In this document: piece after piece, positions 10,301-17,203 of the stretch
Numbering within the stretch: position 1 is the first letter of the stretch
Layout: every line of letters starts with the position of its first letter
Virus record (IMG/VR): IMGVR_UViG_3300038723_000057
Location: 1 to 21,897 of that record
Reading direction: 5' to 3' (one strand)
Length of the DNA: 21,897 nt
Origin: a virus
Notes under the pieces: generated by a model
Databases searched by the model: none
The model's input: the letters and a program-made list of their open reading frames with translations, nothing else
Told to the model about the DNA's origin: nothing
Program-made: the position numbers and the translations under genes

Positions 10301-11164
10301 GTAGTGCCCAAAAGGAGCAAGAGTAGTTCCTGAAGGGGCAGATCTCACCTGCTGGGGGGAGATAAAGGTCTGAGATTGAAAGCCGCCATCCGACGCGACA
10401 ATGTATTTACCTACATGCCACGGAGTATTCTTACGCGGGAAGTGTCCTTGATCGGCTTGGTAGTGTACAATGACAGGGTTTCCGCCTAAATTGGTTTCTC
10501 CATCCACTTGCAAGCCCGGACCACGTTGATACCATCCTTGGTTCAACAGGTCGTACAGATGAGCACCGGTAGTGGGCAATGCGGTGACTAGATCTTGAGC
10601 TTCAACCTCGGGAGCTTGTTCATCGAAATCTCTGATCTCAATGTCAATCTGCGTAGTCGTGATAGAATCTGTTGTAGGGTTGTATTCAACAAAGAAAGGA
10701 TTGATAGCAGAGCCAGATACAAACAGTGCCCCTTTGCCAGAAGCCATCGATACCAGAGTAGTCTGGACCTCTGCTAAGCTGGCGGCAGGAGCACGGAAAT
10801 TATTTAGGCTAACAAAAAAGGACTTGAACCCACCAGATAAAGAACTCTGGCCCTTGTCGTAGAACTCTAGAAGGTTCCCTACTTGGGTGACTTCAAAGTC
10901 TAGACCCGGCACACCGGCAACAGCGCTCCACGTAAAGCTACTGAATGCGCTATTTTCGATGTCAGAAGTGGACAGCTGGCCAAGGCTAAATGTATGACCC
11001 TGTTCAAACTGTAATCCCCTACGTCTACGCCTTCCCCCGTGGAAGAGAAGCTCGCAGTTATCCTCATCTGTGGATATAGGGCCTTGATCTTCTAGCGGAT
11101 TGCCATCGGTAACAAGACCACCTGTGAACTGATTGATTTGAAACTTAGCTTCACTCTGAGGCAT
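7358..11164 (-). CDS. Tail nozzle protein (tail tubular protein B-like) with a large insertion, 1268 aa
   Basis: T7 gp12 is the usual comparison (about 790 residues); six copies form the tail tube end below the adaptor. The N-terminus has the family-style opening with NQFTGGLVTDGNPL at residues 11-24, then GGRRRRRG at 43-50. The core contains FFAGRAWYLLKNKLYFSQLL (333-352), GIWTVSG (411-417), FFWGDHGIYVI (451-461) and KAPYVYTYFRRTEE (655-668). The C-terminal family region resumes with SCFLQTRWDWANNTASGK (1181-1198) and ends RGRGRSLQLHFTSE, then LYGWAVWS. Between about residues 670 and 1178 lies a beta-rich stretch of roughly 500 residues that I do not expect in this fold and that explains the excess length. 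It follows the adaptor gene with an eight-base gap and overlaps the next gene as TAATG. The nozzle assignment is firm; the insert is inferred from remembered family patterns. Confidence 0.85.
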   Translation of the reverse strand: MPQSEAKFQINQFTGGLVTDGNPLEDQGPISTDEDNCELLFHGGRRRRRGLQFEQGHTFSLGQLSTSDIENSAFSSFTWSAVAGVPGLDFEVTQVGNLLEFYDKGQSSLSGGFKSFFVSLNNFRAPAASLAEVQTTLVSMASGKGALFVSGSAINPFFVEYNPTTDSITTTQIDIEIRDFDEQAPEVEAQDLVTALPTTGAHLYDLLNQGWYQRGPGLQVDGETNLGGNPVIVHYQADQGHFPRKNTPWHVGKYIVASDGGFQSQTFISPQQVRSAPSGTTLAPFGHYILNAFNKDRAQAVRDEFDLTINHFLANLNSLDVETESERPVSTAFFAGRAWYLLKNKLYFSQLLDADTLTKAGRCYQEGDPTSEGESDIVATDGGVISIPDMGRGTALAVLETTLVVFSDNGIWTVSGPEGTGFSAVDFSITSISNIKILNSQSIVRAEGLLFFWGDHGIYVIQPGEIRAILQVNDMTENRITEFYNNIPQSSKRTAKGVYEPDSKTIHWLYAGTAQSDLSKQRFQYDKFLNFSLKYSAFFPYSVNNTSTHRIIGASIAGGISTVFSSENVVDSSSVVITDSNIQNVTIISEQEENIATQLKVWTLSNGYRTYSAFENLCFRDFPAEDDGSGNDGFDYSSSITTFYHLADDYMSFMKAPYVYTYFRRTEEDLLTLGQQRVTLDQVGNSGFVFDPTFINYNQTTTPNNMPALPPNAAMLVAVDGTRIMPTAITNRANTEFYNIDTGAALPDLTRSNEDYNADAQAALIIPPGGFVSTNYFNHSVSYFVVPGTAYFVIILGSAAGVSSDKYFMYYRVNSATSMTLMGGYACRTDGLNVQGSPENGSEAFSGMGHIITDSPVDVSTLHPDAATNNSSYEYKHPLVVSYFAETRSTVLILPSINFVINNTPILESGSSPWLAKEISLANTGAFDGNTLAVTDNNLDTTFRGGSRGFFLPIKDNNSKFFSMFYTSDLEAHDAGTETITSTYLDAVSPTFMTGLISSARLNITPGAGNFGVSGTAGAVRTENTTFSDFGGTNSLFPFDDDKEEFDGTASTALDNYYCNPSAFPLNKDDPLGLWFLFWPRIYRASGDQDKMGIRVFVWDPQGNNGEGEARQIDFLKGQVWTNPTDLPATHVAIHASVYWNRTNNNVTVIANTEATGIKGLAVYDFGSYTPEIKTIDYESSCFLQTRWDWANNTASGKLGPSLQAYRDGRVQFVTDPDNPETTGLPLVVSRNKTRGRGRSLQLHFTSETEKDFELYGWAVWSAKNRRF
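7364..7369 (-). promoter_or_regulatory. Shine-Dalgarno of the gp14-like gene, inside the nozzle gene
   Basis: The minus-strand sequence AGGAGG lies five bases before the ATG at 7358. It is formed by the Arg-Arg codons of the nozzle C-terminus (Asn-Arg-Arg-Phe-stop). With the TAATG overlap this predicts strong re-initiation on the gp14-like gene as nozzle translation ends. Confidence 0.75.
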
Positions 11165-11172
11165 ATTGCTCT

Positions 11173-11952
11173 TTAACGTTGTCTTCCAAAGTTAGGACCG
11201 CGTGTGTAAGGGTTCTCTTGATTCCTTTGTTTGAATCTCTCTTTCTGATTCTGCCAACGCACTTTACTTGTACGCGAAGCTTGTTCTGCTTTAGGATTCT
11301 GCACCTGTTCAATGTTGACAAAAGCTACAGCTTTAGCTTCAGCCAGCAGGAATGGGAATAAGTTCGCATCTAGATCCGGGACAAATGAGTCAGAGAGAGT
11401 AAAGGTCGGAGTCCGCATGCCAGCAGCTACAGTCTTAGAGCCTTGCAATGTAGTGTCTACAGCGTTGTCATACGAATCTGTGATGATGGTCTTGTCGTCG
11501 ATTATCGTGTAGAATTCTGGCTTCTTGTCTGTCTCAATAAACAGAGGAACTCCACCAGTAGTAGTGATTGTGGTGGTGTTAGCGTCCGTACTATCCCTCG
11601 ACATCACCCGGTCGAAGAATTCCTCAGGCGCAACATAGGCTAGTCTAGAATAAGTAGAAGGATCTGCTGGAGCATCCTTGACATCGTACTGGAACCAGTA
11701 TAATTCCTGCACGTCGTCAGGGAGCTGGAGGTAGTTAGGCTTTGTGGTGTCTCCTAGTCCTTCTAGATTGAAATATGCTGTAGCTAATTCGGGGATTGCC
11801 CAATCAGCTACAGTCTGGAAGTAGACTTCCTTGATGATCTCAGCTACCTGCGATCCTTCAGGAGTGTCTGAAATAGAATTAACATCATCCGCTTCCATAG
11901 CAGACAGAATGTTCTGGACCATTTCCAGTAGGGTCATCTTCATAGTAGCCAT
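11173..11952 (-). CDS. Head-tail adaptor (tail tubular protein A-like), 259 aa
   Basis: Adaptor proteins form a ring of about twelve copies under the portal and connect it to the nozzle. The N-terminus MTLLEMVQNILSAMEADDVN (from residue 6) with the following SISDTPEGSQVAEIIKEVYF is the helix pair typical of podoviral adaptors of the T7 gp11 type. Next comes the short beta segment NYLQLPDDVQELYWFQYDV near residues 73-91, also typical. The C-terminal helix containing LLAEAKAVAFVNIEQVQNPK and a Lys/Arg/Gln-rich end close the protein. T7 gp11 is about 196 residues, so this one is somewhat longer. It lies directly before the nozzle gene, the canonical order. The first ATG is used here; internal ATGs at codons 4 and 6 are possible starts. 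Confidence 0.8.
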   Translation of the reverse strand: MATMKMTLLEMVQNILSAMEADDVNSISDTPEGSQVAEIIKEVYFQTVADWAIPELATAYFNLEGLGDTTKPNYLQLPDDVQELYWFQYDVKDAPADPSTYSRLAYVAPEEFFDRVMSRDSTDANTTTITTTGGVPLFIETDKKPEFYTIIDDKTIITDSYDNAVDTTLQGSKTVAAGMRTPTFTLSDSFVPDLDANLFPFLLAEAKAVAFVNIEQVQNPKAEQASRTSKVRWQNQKERFKQRNQENPYTRGPNFGRQR

Positions 11953-11953
11953 A

Positions 11954-12499
11954 TTAAGATCCCGTTACAATGATCATTACTTCAACTTCAGCAGCTGTTG
12001 TTGAACTCCCTAGACACTGTACCTCGATAGCAGAATTAGCGGTGACTGTGTTAGCTGCTGTAGGAGTGGCTGTATCCACATCTCCCGCGGCTGAACCGCT
12101 CTGAGCGATAGTCACTGTTGAATCTGTCACGTCTACGCCTCCAATGCGCAGGCGGAATGTGCCATCTGCAACTGTAATAGCGCCTTGAAGGACTGATATA
12201 ATCCCTGTGATATTGCCAGCTGCTGGACAGGGAATGAAGCGAGAGCTAGCTGTACTGATATCGTCGATGGTAGCTTGAATATAGTAGGTGTTAGCGTTGT
12301 CGATATCTACATAGGTGCCGTTCGCTTGAAGAACAGCAGTGCTAGATGGCGTGCCAGTGGAGTCGATGGAAGCAGCAGGTAGATTTCCCCAGCTGCCTGA
12401 TCCTGCGCCATCAGAAACATAAACTTTATTGGCGACGGCTGCATCCGCGCCTTTGGGCTCGTGCAATTCACTGCCTGTCAACGCGGAGTGCAATGCCAT
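11954..12499 (-). CDS. Probable head-fibre or capsid decoration protein, 181 aa
   Basis: The N-terminus reads MALHSALTGSELHEPKGADA, followed by VYVSDGAGSGSW. From memory, this (L/T)TGxELHEPKG...VYVADGAGSGxW module recurs at the start of head-fibre and small structural proteins of many phages. The remaining residues (about 60-181) are Thr/Ser/Ala/Val-rich and look like a beta-sandwich (TFRLRIGGVDVTDSTVTIAQ), with no charge clusters and no membrane segment. I infer a two-part protein: an N-terminal capsid-binding peptide and a surface-exposed beta domain that may bind glycans or stabilise the head. Its ATG overlaps the holin-like gene stop as TAATG. The alternative is a tail-attached accessory protein. 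Confidence 0.55.
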   Translation of the reverse strand: MALHSALTGSELHEPKGADAAVANKVYVSDGAGSGSWGNLPAASIDSTGTPSSTAVLQANGTYVDIDNANTYYIQATIDDISTASSRFIPCPAAGNITGIISVLQGAITVADGTFRLRIGGVDVTDSTVTIAQSGSAAGDVDTATPTAANTVTANSAIEVQCLGSSTTAAEVEVMIIVTGS

Positions 12500-12687
12500 T
12501 ATTCTTTATCCTTTAATTTCTCGGGCCGTTCGAATCTAAAGTAGTCGTAAACTCGTACTGCTACCCAGACAATGGAAGCTAGTGCTGCAAGCTCGGGGAG
12601 GAAGCCCATAAGAGCTCCCCCCGCGATACCTACGCTGCTGACATCCCCCACATCTTTAGCGTGCTGTTGGACATCATTCAGCGTCAT
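12499..12687 (-). CDS. Holin-like membrane protein, 62 aa
   Basis: A very small protein with one strong membrane helix at about residues 24-48 (LMGFLPELAALASIVWVAVR, continuing VYDYF) and a highly charged C-terminal tail (RFERPEKLKDKE). The pattern GxLPxIAALxSIxWxxxRxYxY is familiar from small phage holins, which collect in the inner membrane and open it at the end of infection so that the endolysin can reach the cell wall. The length suits a single-span holin. No endolysin or spanin gene is recognisable next to it, so the assignment rests on the protein alone. It sits between two structural genes and overlaps the next gene as TAATG, so it would be expressed with the late structural transcript. 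Confidence 0.65.
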   Translation of the reverse strand: MTLNDVQQHAKDVGDVSSVGIAGGALMGFLPELAALASIVWVAVRVYDYFRFERPEKLKDKE

Positions 12688-12691
12688 TGTA

Positions 12692-13189
12692 CTACTGATC
12701 CTCTCGGTTCAAGGTAGGCTTGGTCTCAATCGTGATTTGAATACGACCAGCTGTGTAGACAGCTGTATCATAGTCCAAAGTCAGATTGTAGTCGTCATCA
12801 AGGGCAGTGCCGATGATAGCACCGTCACAGGTAACGCGTTCACCTTTGGTATCGATTGCAGTCAAAGCAACTGCTGCATCAATGCCATCAGGATCATCTG
12901 TACCTGCTGCGGTTTTAGCTTGAATACCGACATTCAAAGCAGCTGCACCACCTGAGGTAGCGCCTACTAGAACATCGATAGTGGCTCCGACAATAATCGA
13001 GCCTTTGCCAAGCGTAAGACCGTTAGACTCTGAGAACTCAGTGACTGTCGCAGCCAGATCCACAAGGTCCACTTCCCAAATATGGAAGTTGGACGGGCCA
13101 GACTGGGACGGAGCACCGCCATCAGAGACCTCCGCTTGAGACGTACCAAACCGAACTTCGAGGCCATCGTTATTTTGCCAAATAGACAT
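12692..13189 (-). CDS. Capsid-proximal structural protein, 165 aa
   Basis: No catalytic motif. The sequence is a probable beta-sandwich: alternating hydrophobic strands with Gly/Ala/Asp-rich turns (IIVGATIDVLVGATSGGAAA; LNVGIQAKTAAGTDDPDGID; GRIQITIETKPTLN). The middle motif DPDGIDAAVALTAIDTKGE resembles a small protein I recall after the major capsid gene in marine T7-like phages, where it is usually listed only as structural or hypothetical. Position directly after the capsid gene and the very strong Shine-Dalgarno suggest a high-copy virion component, for example a decoration protein. It is acidic and has no signal peptide or membrane segment. Function is inferred from position. Confidence 0.5.
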   Translation of the reverse strand: MSIWQNNDGLEVRFGTSQAEVSDGGAPSQSGPSNFHIWEVDLVDLAATVTEFSESNGLTLGKGSIIVGATIDVLVGATSGGAAALNVGIQAKTAAGTDDPDGIDAAVALTAIDTKGERVTCDGAIIGTALDDDYNLTLDYDTAVYTAGRIQITIETKPTLNREDQ

Positions 13190-13197
13190 AAGTGATT

Positions 13198-13205
13198 ACC
13201 TCCTT
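13198..13205 (-). promoter_or_regulatory. Full-length Shine-Dalgarno shared with the capsid stop codon
   Basis: On the minus strand AAGGAGGT, an eight-base anti-16S match, lies eight bases before the ATG at 13189. Its first two bases are part of the TAA stop of the major capsid gene (13206-13204). It predicts very efficient translation of the 165-residue protein, in keeping with a high-copy structural role. Confidence 0.8.
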
Positions 13206-14154
13206 AGACTTGGTCGTCATCAGACAGGACAACAACAAGGTTCTCCGGTCGGAAAAGTTTAAGACCATAGCGAGCAGTCGTGTCGAACATATCGCTCTTA
13301 CGTGCTGAATCGCGGTGAGCTTCTACCGTCGGCGTCTGCCGCATCGCGCCAATAAATGGCAGGATATCCGGCGTGGCCGAGAAGAAGATGTTGGCCTTGC
13401 CAGAAGCAGTTGTCAGACCGCCAATGGTCTCGTTCGCCGTGGGCAAGTAGTTGCTCGTCCAGACATCAAAACCGTAGACGTTCTTAATGAACTTCATTCC
13501 GGAAGCGATGCCATCTGCAACGATGCCTTCCCACCGCGGGTTGTCACTAACGCTGACAAGGTTGCTCAGCGTATTGAGACGGTACTCGACCGACGGGTCA
13601 ACGATAGCGATAAGGTTGCTATCGGGAACATTTGCTTTCTTAAGTGCGAAGCGGGCCTTAGCGAAATCAGCGGGTTCGATGACTTCGTTAGTACCACTAG
13701 CGACAAAGCGATGTTCTGCGCCGTTGATAGAGTTAGTGTCGTTAGCCTGTTGCTGGTTAGCAAGAGCCAGAATATCCTTTTCAATCCGCGTGGAGATAGC
13801 CCGCGCCTGTTTCGGAACAAAGCTGGAAACAAGTTCATTCATATAGAAGATATCTTGCTTAGCCTTATCCGTAATGGCGTGACCGGTAGCCACGTAGTCG
13901 GTAATCTGGAACTTGAACTCACCAGTATCAAGTGCTCGGTATTTGACTGATTCGCCCTCGACGTAATCGTCAACCTGTGCTTCACCGATAGAAGGGATAG
14001 TGAATTCATCCCCATCAGGAAACTCAGTAAGCCAGCGCACGTAGCGCTGTGCCATCAACTCGTCGAGGAGAACGTCTTTAAGCTGCGTAGACCAAACTTC
14101 TGAACGAATCAGAAGATCGGAATTACCAGCGTTGGTAGCAAAACCACCAGACAT
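13204..14154 (-). CDS. Major capsid protein, 316 aa
   Basis: Forms the icosahedral shell. The N-terminal helix (about residues 17-50; VWSTQLKDVLLDELMAQRYV) is followed by GDEFTIPSIGEAQVDDYVEG and YRALDTGEFKFQITDYVATG, the extended beta elements expected of an HK97-fold E-loop and P-domain region. Later segments include VEYRLNTLSNLVSVSDN and NVYGFDVWTSNYLP, and the C-terminal FRPENLVVVLSDDDQV is a common ending in podoviral capsid proteins. Length is close to T7 gp10A (about 345). It lies directly after the scaffold gene, as expected, with Shine-Dalgarno AAGGAGA before the ATG. Codon use looks more optimised than its neighbours (many GGT, CGT and GCT codons), and it contains only one CTAG tetranucleotide in 951 bases, consistent with very high expression. 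Confidence 0.82.
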   Translation of the reverse strand: MSGGFATNAGNSDLLIRSEVWSTQLKDVLLDELMAQRYVRWLTEFPDGDEFTIPSIGEAQVDDYVEGESVKYRALDTGEFKFQITDYVATGHAITDKAKQDIFYMNELVSSFVPKQARAISTRIEKDILALANQQQANDTNSINGAEHRFVASGTNEVIEPADFAKARFALKKANVPDSNLIAIVDPSVEYRLNTLSNLVSVSDNPRWEGIVADGIASGMKFIKNVYGFDVWTSNYLPTANETIGGLTTASGKANIFFSATPDILPFIGAMRQTPTVEAHRDSARKSDMFDTTARYGLKLFRPENLVVVLSDDDQV

Positions 14155-14164
14155 TTAGTTCTCC

Positions 14165-14932
14165 TTAATCATATTTACCTTCCTTCTTTAGTCGGAAGAT
14201 TTCATTTTGCACTTCATGCGTCCAATACTTGGTAGGATTGGAGCGTCTCAATTCATCGAATTGCTCTTTCACATTCTTTGGTTCGCCCATAGATCTGCTC
14301 TCTGTGTTAATTGTAGATTGCGTGATCGTGGGTGCAGGACTCTGGTTACTACCTGCGCCGAACAAAGCCATGGCTGCCGTAGGAGATTTACTGGCCATAG
14401 ATTTGAAATCCTCATTAGAGATTCCAAGTTCGTCTAGCCTTTCTCTGGCTGCCTCTGCTGCCTTTTCGGCGGTTCCGAATCGGCTAAGAAGAGCTTTATT
14501 CGTTTGGTCGATGTTCTGCGTCACAGTTTGTTGGGTCTCTCGCTGTGTAATCGCATTATCGACTAGCTCTTGAATATCATCACGAGACAGCTCTGGAGTG
14601 GTTTTCTCCTCTGCCTCGGGTGTCTGAAGTTGCTCAGCTTGACGATTATTCAATAGCTGTTGTTTGATTTCTTCAAGAGTGTTTTGGGTCTTGTTCTCTT
14701 GATTCTTAGCAAGGTCTTCTCTAAGACCTGCAAGCTCGGATTTAAGCTGCTCGATATAAACATCGGACTCTGCCTTGCCTTTAGCGAGAGCTTCTTCATT
14801 CTTGAATTTCTTGCCGTCGCCTACTAGCTCAGCAAGGTATGATTTAACTTGTTCCTGTACATCATTAGTCGTTGCACCCTCTTCAGGCTCAGCGGCTGGT
14901 TTCTCTAGAGTACTGATAATATCATCAGGCAT
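14165..14932 (-). CDS. Capsid assembly (scaffold) protein, 255 aa
   Basis: A hydrophilic, acidic protein with no hydrophobic core, as scaffolds have. It contains a coiled-coil stretch at about residues 45-115 (SDVYIEQLKSELAGLREDLA and what follows), a Gln/Glu/Thr-rich linker with PEAEEKTTPELSRDD near 105-120, and an Ala/Glu helix with FGTAEKAAEAARERLDELG near 152-170. It ends in a charged helix (EIFRLKKEGKYD). Scaffolds guide capsid protein into a closed shell and leave or are degraded before DNA packaging; their C-terminal helix normally binds the capsid protein. Position directly before the major capsid gene is diagnostic. The gene overlaps the end of the 93-residue gene by eight bases, and GAGGAAAG precedes its ATG. 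Confidence 0.78.
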   Translation of the reverse strand: MPDDIISTLEKPAAEPEEGATTNDVQEQVKSYLAELVGDGKKFKNEEALAKGKAESDVYIEQLKSELAGLREDLAKNQENKTQNTLEEIKQQLLNNRQAEQLQTPEAEEKTTPELSRDDIQELVDNAITQRETQQTVTQNIDQTNKALLSRFGTAEKAAEAARERLDELGISNEDFKSMASKSPTAAMALFGAGSNQSPAPTITQSTINTESRSMGEPKNVKEQFDELRRSNPTKYWTHEVQNEIFRLKKEGKYD

Positions 14933-15206
14933 TGGGTCTTTCCTCAGTTAATTTCAGCAGACTCATTATGTTGCGATAAGCCCTCAACTGGCCCAAGCGG
15001 TCTGCTTGCTTGTGGCTCCACGACGGGCAGTCGTATTCATCTTGAGATTGAGGGAACTCTATCCGGTCAAGTTCTTCTTGTACAATCTCAGCGAGTCTTT
15101 CTAGGACATGGACAGAACTACGTATTGTCTTCTCGTAGTCTTCCCTTGCCTTGTCTCCCTGCTTCTTGACGTTAGCGGGAAACCAGCGTGCATTTAGTTT
15201 TTTCAT
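14925..15206 (-). CDS. Conserved small protein between portal and scaffold, 93 aa
   Basis: Function unknown. The N-terminal half is basic and helical (FPANVKKQGDKAREDYEKTI). The middle carries the motif EYDCPSWSHKQADRLGQLRA near residues 57-76. From memory, (Y/E)D(S/C/N)PSW(A/S)xKQA-type motifs occur in small proteins next to the portal or in head genes of many podoviruses, without a known role. No membrane segment or signal peptide. It starts three bases after the portal stop and overlaps the scaffold gene by eight bases, so it is co-translated with head assembly genes. A role in portal or scaffold assembly is possible but not shown. Confidence 0.65.
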   Translation of the reverse strand: MKKLNARWFPANVKKQGDKAREDYEKTIRSSVHVLERLAEIVQEELDRIEFPQSQDEYDCPSWSHKQADRLGQLRAYRNIMSLLKLTEERPNA

Positions 15207-15208
15207 AA

Positions 15209-17014
15209 TTAGATTGGCTGGTCAGCGGGTGTAATTCCGGGAGGTGTAGCTGTCTGTGCTTCCGTTTGCTCTTGGGCTTGCAGAGCCAGAGCTTGCGTTT
15301 CTTGTTGTTCGAATATCCTGACATTCTTGCTGAACACTTGGAATTCGTCAAGATCAGATAATTCTTCAATCAGCTTAGCGATCTTCTCACCTGACAAATG
15401 TACAAGTACTTGCTGATCCTGAACAAGAGATGTGTTCATAAGGGACACAATATTCTGTAGCGTGTTAGCCCGTTGTGCAAAGTGTGAAGCACCACGGGGA
15501 CGTAGCTGCCCCGAGGCTGTGATGTCTTCCTTAGTCACTTCACTGAACAGGACAGCATCAACTTCAGTATCAACAGTCCGGATTACATCTGTAGCCTGCA
15601 TGTTCTGGCGAGCCACAGCCAACATGTCATTCAACAAAGGTTGTAGGAATACCTTTTCGAAGTGCTTAACTTTGTTTAAGAACAACCGGCTGGCGGCGTT
15701 ATCCAATTGCTGTACTTCAAACTTAGTCTTCTCACCCGGAGACCGGATGCCCATAGCTTCCCTAGGAGCACCAGCTAATTCCTCCATGCGTCTTTCCAGT
15801 TCTTGGATCTGGATATCTGCATTCAAAGCAGTGGCGTCCGGGCGCATAAACTCTACATCGCCGTCATCTCCGATATAAACTTTAGCTCCGGGCTGGTAGT
15901 CAAAGTCTTCTACAAAACCTCTAATCTTCATCACAGGGAAGGCGATGAAGTCGAAGACATCTGCCTTGAGATTCTCTAGATGGTCGATGCGGTATTGCAT
16001 GCCTACTAGATTGTCTAGTGGGCCCATAGCGTAGAGGTTATCGGGACGAATACGCCAGCCTGCGTGGTGGAACATGGGCTTAGTTGTCCACCGGGCTAGG
16101 GGCTCCTTACGGGTAATGTGCGCTCTATCGAACACCTCTATGGTGTAATTCTCTAGAAGCTCTTCGGAATTAATGTCGTAGAAATCCCCATGGAATTGCA
16201 GGATCTCCACATAGTGTGATTCTAAGTAATTACTATAGGAGGAGAACCCATCCACATTGAAAGCCTCTTGGCGGAACTGATCTTCAGCAGTGAATGTGTG
16301 GGTAACGCCTCGAAGGAAACTGCGTGCCTCTAGCACTTTCTCTAGTTTCTTTCGATACTCGTCCGTCTCGGGAAGATTGTTAATCTTCTTCTGTAGTTCC
16401 CCTATGGTAATGAGGCTCCGGATTATTTTCGGTGCGTCTTCGAACTTCGCGGCCAAAGGATTGAAAACCATATCCAGCATACTAATACGAACGATGCGAG
16501 GACCGACGTAGCCCCGAACAACTTCTCCTGTGTCCGGGTTTTCAAATGATTCGTCCACCCACTCAACCGTTGCAAAACAGTTTCCGTTGTCGATATAATC
16601 CAGTAGAAGCTGGGAAAGAGTAACCTCTGCGTTATCTTGCTCAAGCTTTGTTCTAATGTAGCTCTGAATCGCTGTACGTTTGCTCTTAACTTCATCTTCT
16701 TGACCAGCCCCTTCCCACGTCAGCCAGTTTTTCTGGGGGAACAAAGCAAACATGTAGTTGGCATGAAGGTTGTCCCTGATTTGCGTGAGCTTAGGGACTG
16801 TAGTGCTGTTCTTCCAAGGGAGACGCTTATTGCTAGTGGTAGCAGTGTCTGTAGCGAACAGGTAATTACGTAGCTCTTCTTTCTCGATCAGCCAGCGGGA
16901 TCTAAACTCAGACCACTCGTCGTATTGTGTAGCGATTGCGACTGCTAGACGATCAGGGGGGAGTAGTCCTGCTGCGCCAAAGAAGTCATCTATGTCAAGC
17001 GTCTTGCCGACCAT
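15209..17014 (-). CDS. Portal protein (head-tail connector), 601 aa
   Basis: A ring of twelve copies at one capsid vertex; it initiates head assembly, serves as the gate for DNA packaging and binds the adaptor. Recognised from the N-terminal half: WKNSTTVPKLTQIRDNLHAN near residue 68, then YMFALFPQKNWLTWEG, the segment ELLENYTIEVFDRAHI, and MFHHAGWRIRPDNLYAMGPL near residue 314 with the following DNLVGMQYRIDHLENLKAD. This W-RIRPDNL-x-A-M-GPL-DNLVGMQYR-x-D-H-L-E-N-x-K pattern is characteristic of podoviral portals. The C-terminal third is helical (MEELAGAPREAMGI; KHFEKVFLQPLLNDMLAVAR). The final 30 residues are Gln/Ala/Thr-rich and probably disordered. Length is near T7 gp8 (about 535) with extra C-terminal residues. 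It lies upstream of scaffold and capsid, the usual order. Confidence 0.88.
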   Translation of the reverse strand: MVGKTLDIDDFFGAAGLLPPDRLAVAIATQYDEWSEFRSRWLIEKEELRNYLFATDTATTSNKRLPWKNSTTVPKLTQIRDNLHANYMFALFPQKNWLTWEGAGQEDEVKSKRTAIQSYIRTKLEQDNAEVTLSQLLLDYIDNGNCFATVEWVDESFENPDTGEVVRGYVGPRIVRISMLDMVFNPLAAKFEDAPKIIRSLITIGELQKKINNLPETDEYRKKLEKVLEARSFLRGVTHTFTAEDQFRQEAFNVDGFSSYSNYLESHYVEILQFHGDFYDINSEELLENYTIEVFDRAHITRKEPLARWTTKPMFHHAGWRIRPDNLYAMGPLDNLVGMQYRIDHLENLKADVFDFIAFPVMKIRGFVEDFDYQPGAKVYIGDDGDVEFMRPDATALNADIQIQELERRMEELAGAPREAMGIRSPGEKTKFEVQQLDNAASRLFLNKVKHFEKVFLQPLLNDMLAVARQNMQATDVIRTVDTEVDAVLFSEVTKEDITASGQLRPRGASHFAQRANTLQNIVSLMNTSLVQDQQVLVHLSGEKIAKLIEELSDLDEFQVFSKNVRIFEQQETQALALQAQEQTEAQTATPPGITPADQPI

Positions 17015-17017
17015 ATA

Positions 17018-17197
17018 TTAGTCGTCCTTAATCTTGTTGCAGAAATAGTGTCCTTCGGAAAATGGATCTTCTATCTTGGCACTCTCCAATAGAACTTCTC
17101 CGAGTTCTTTACAAGAGACATCTTCCGGAACAAGTCCTACTTCTGAGAACACTTGTCCGTTGCTGAAAAAGATTACTAACGTGATTAGTTCAATCAT
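17018..17197 (-). CDS. Small Cys-containing protein between fibre and portal, 59 aa
   Basis: ATG at 17197 starts seven bases after the fibre-gene stop; the TAA ends three bases before the portal ATG. This exact fit and a purine-rich site (AAAGG) upstream make it a credible gene. The protein begins MIELITLVIFFSNGQVFSEV, a short hydrophobic stretch that could be a weak signal or membrane anchor, and continues with an acidic segment containing two Cys (residues 29 and 53) and a charged end. It loosely resembles small phage proteins with a hydrophobic start and paired Cys whose function is unknown. No homologue can be named. A fibre chaperone or membrane role would be speculation. Confidence 0.6.
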   Translation of the reverse strand: MIELITLVIFFSNGQVFSEVGLVPEDVSCKELGEVLLESAKIEDPFSEGHYFCNKIKDD

Positions 17198-17203
17198 TGA
17201 TGT

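Noticed and set aside
13315-13950. Plus-strand ORF of 211 codons opposite the major capsid gene
   Set aside because: It lies wholly antisense to a well-supported capsid gene, has no recognisable protein pattern, and the codon bias of the capsid gene explains the open antisense frame.
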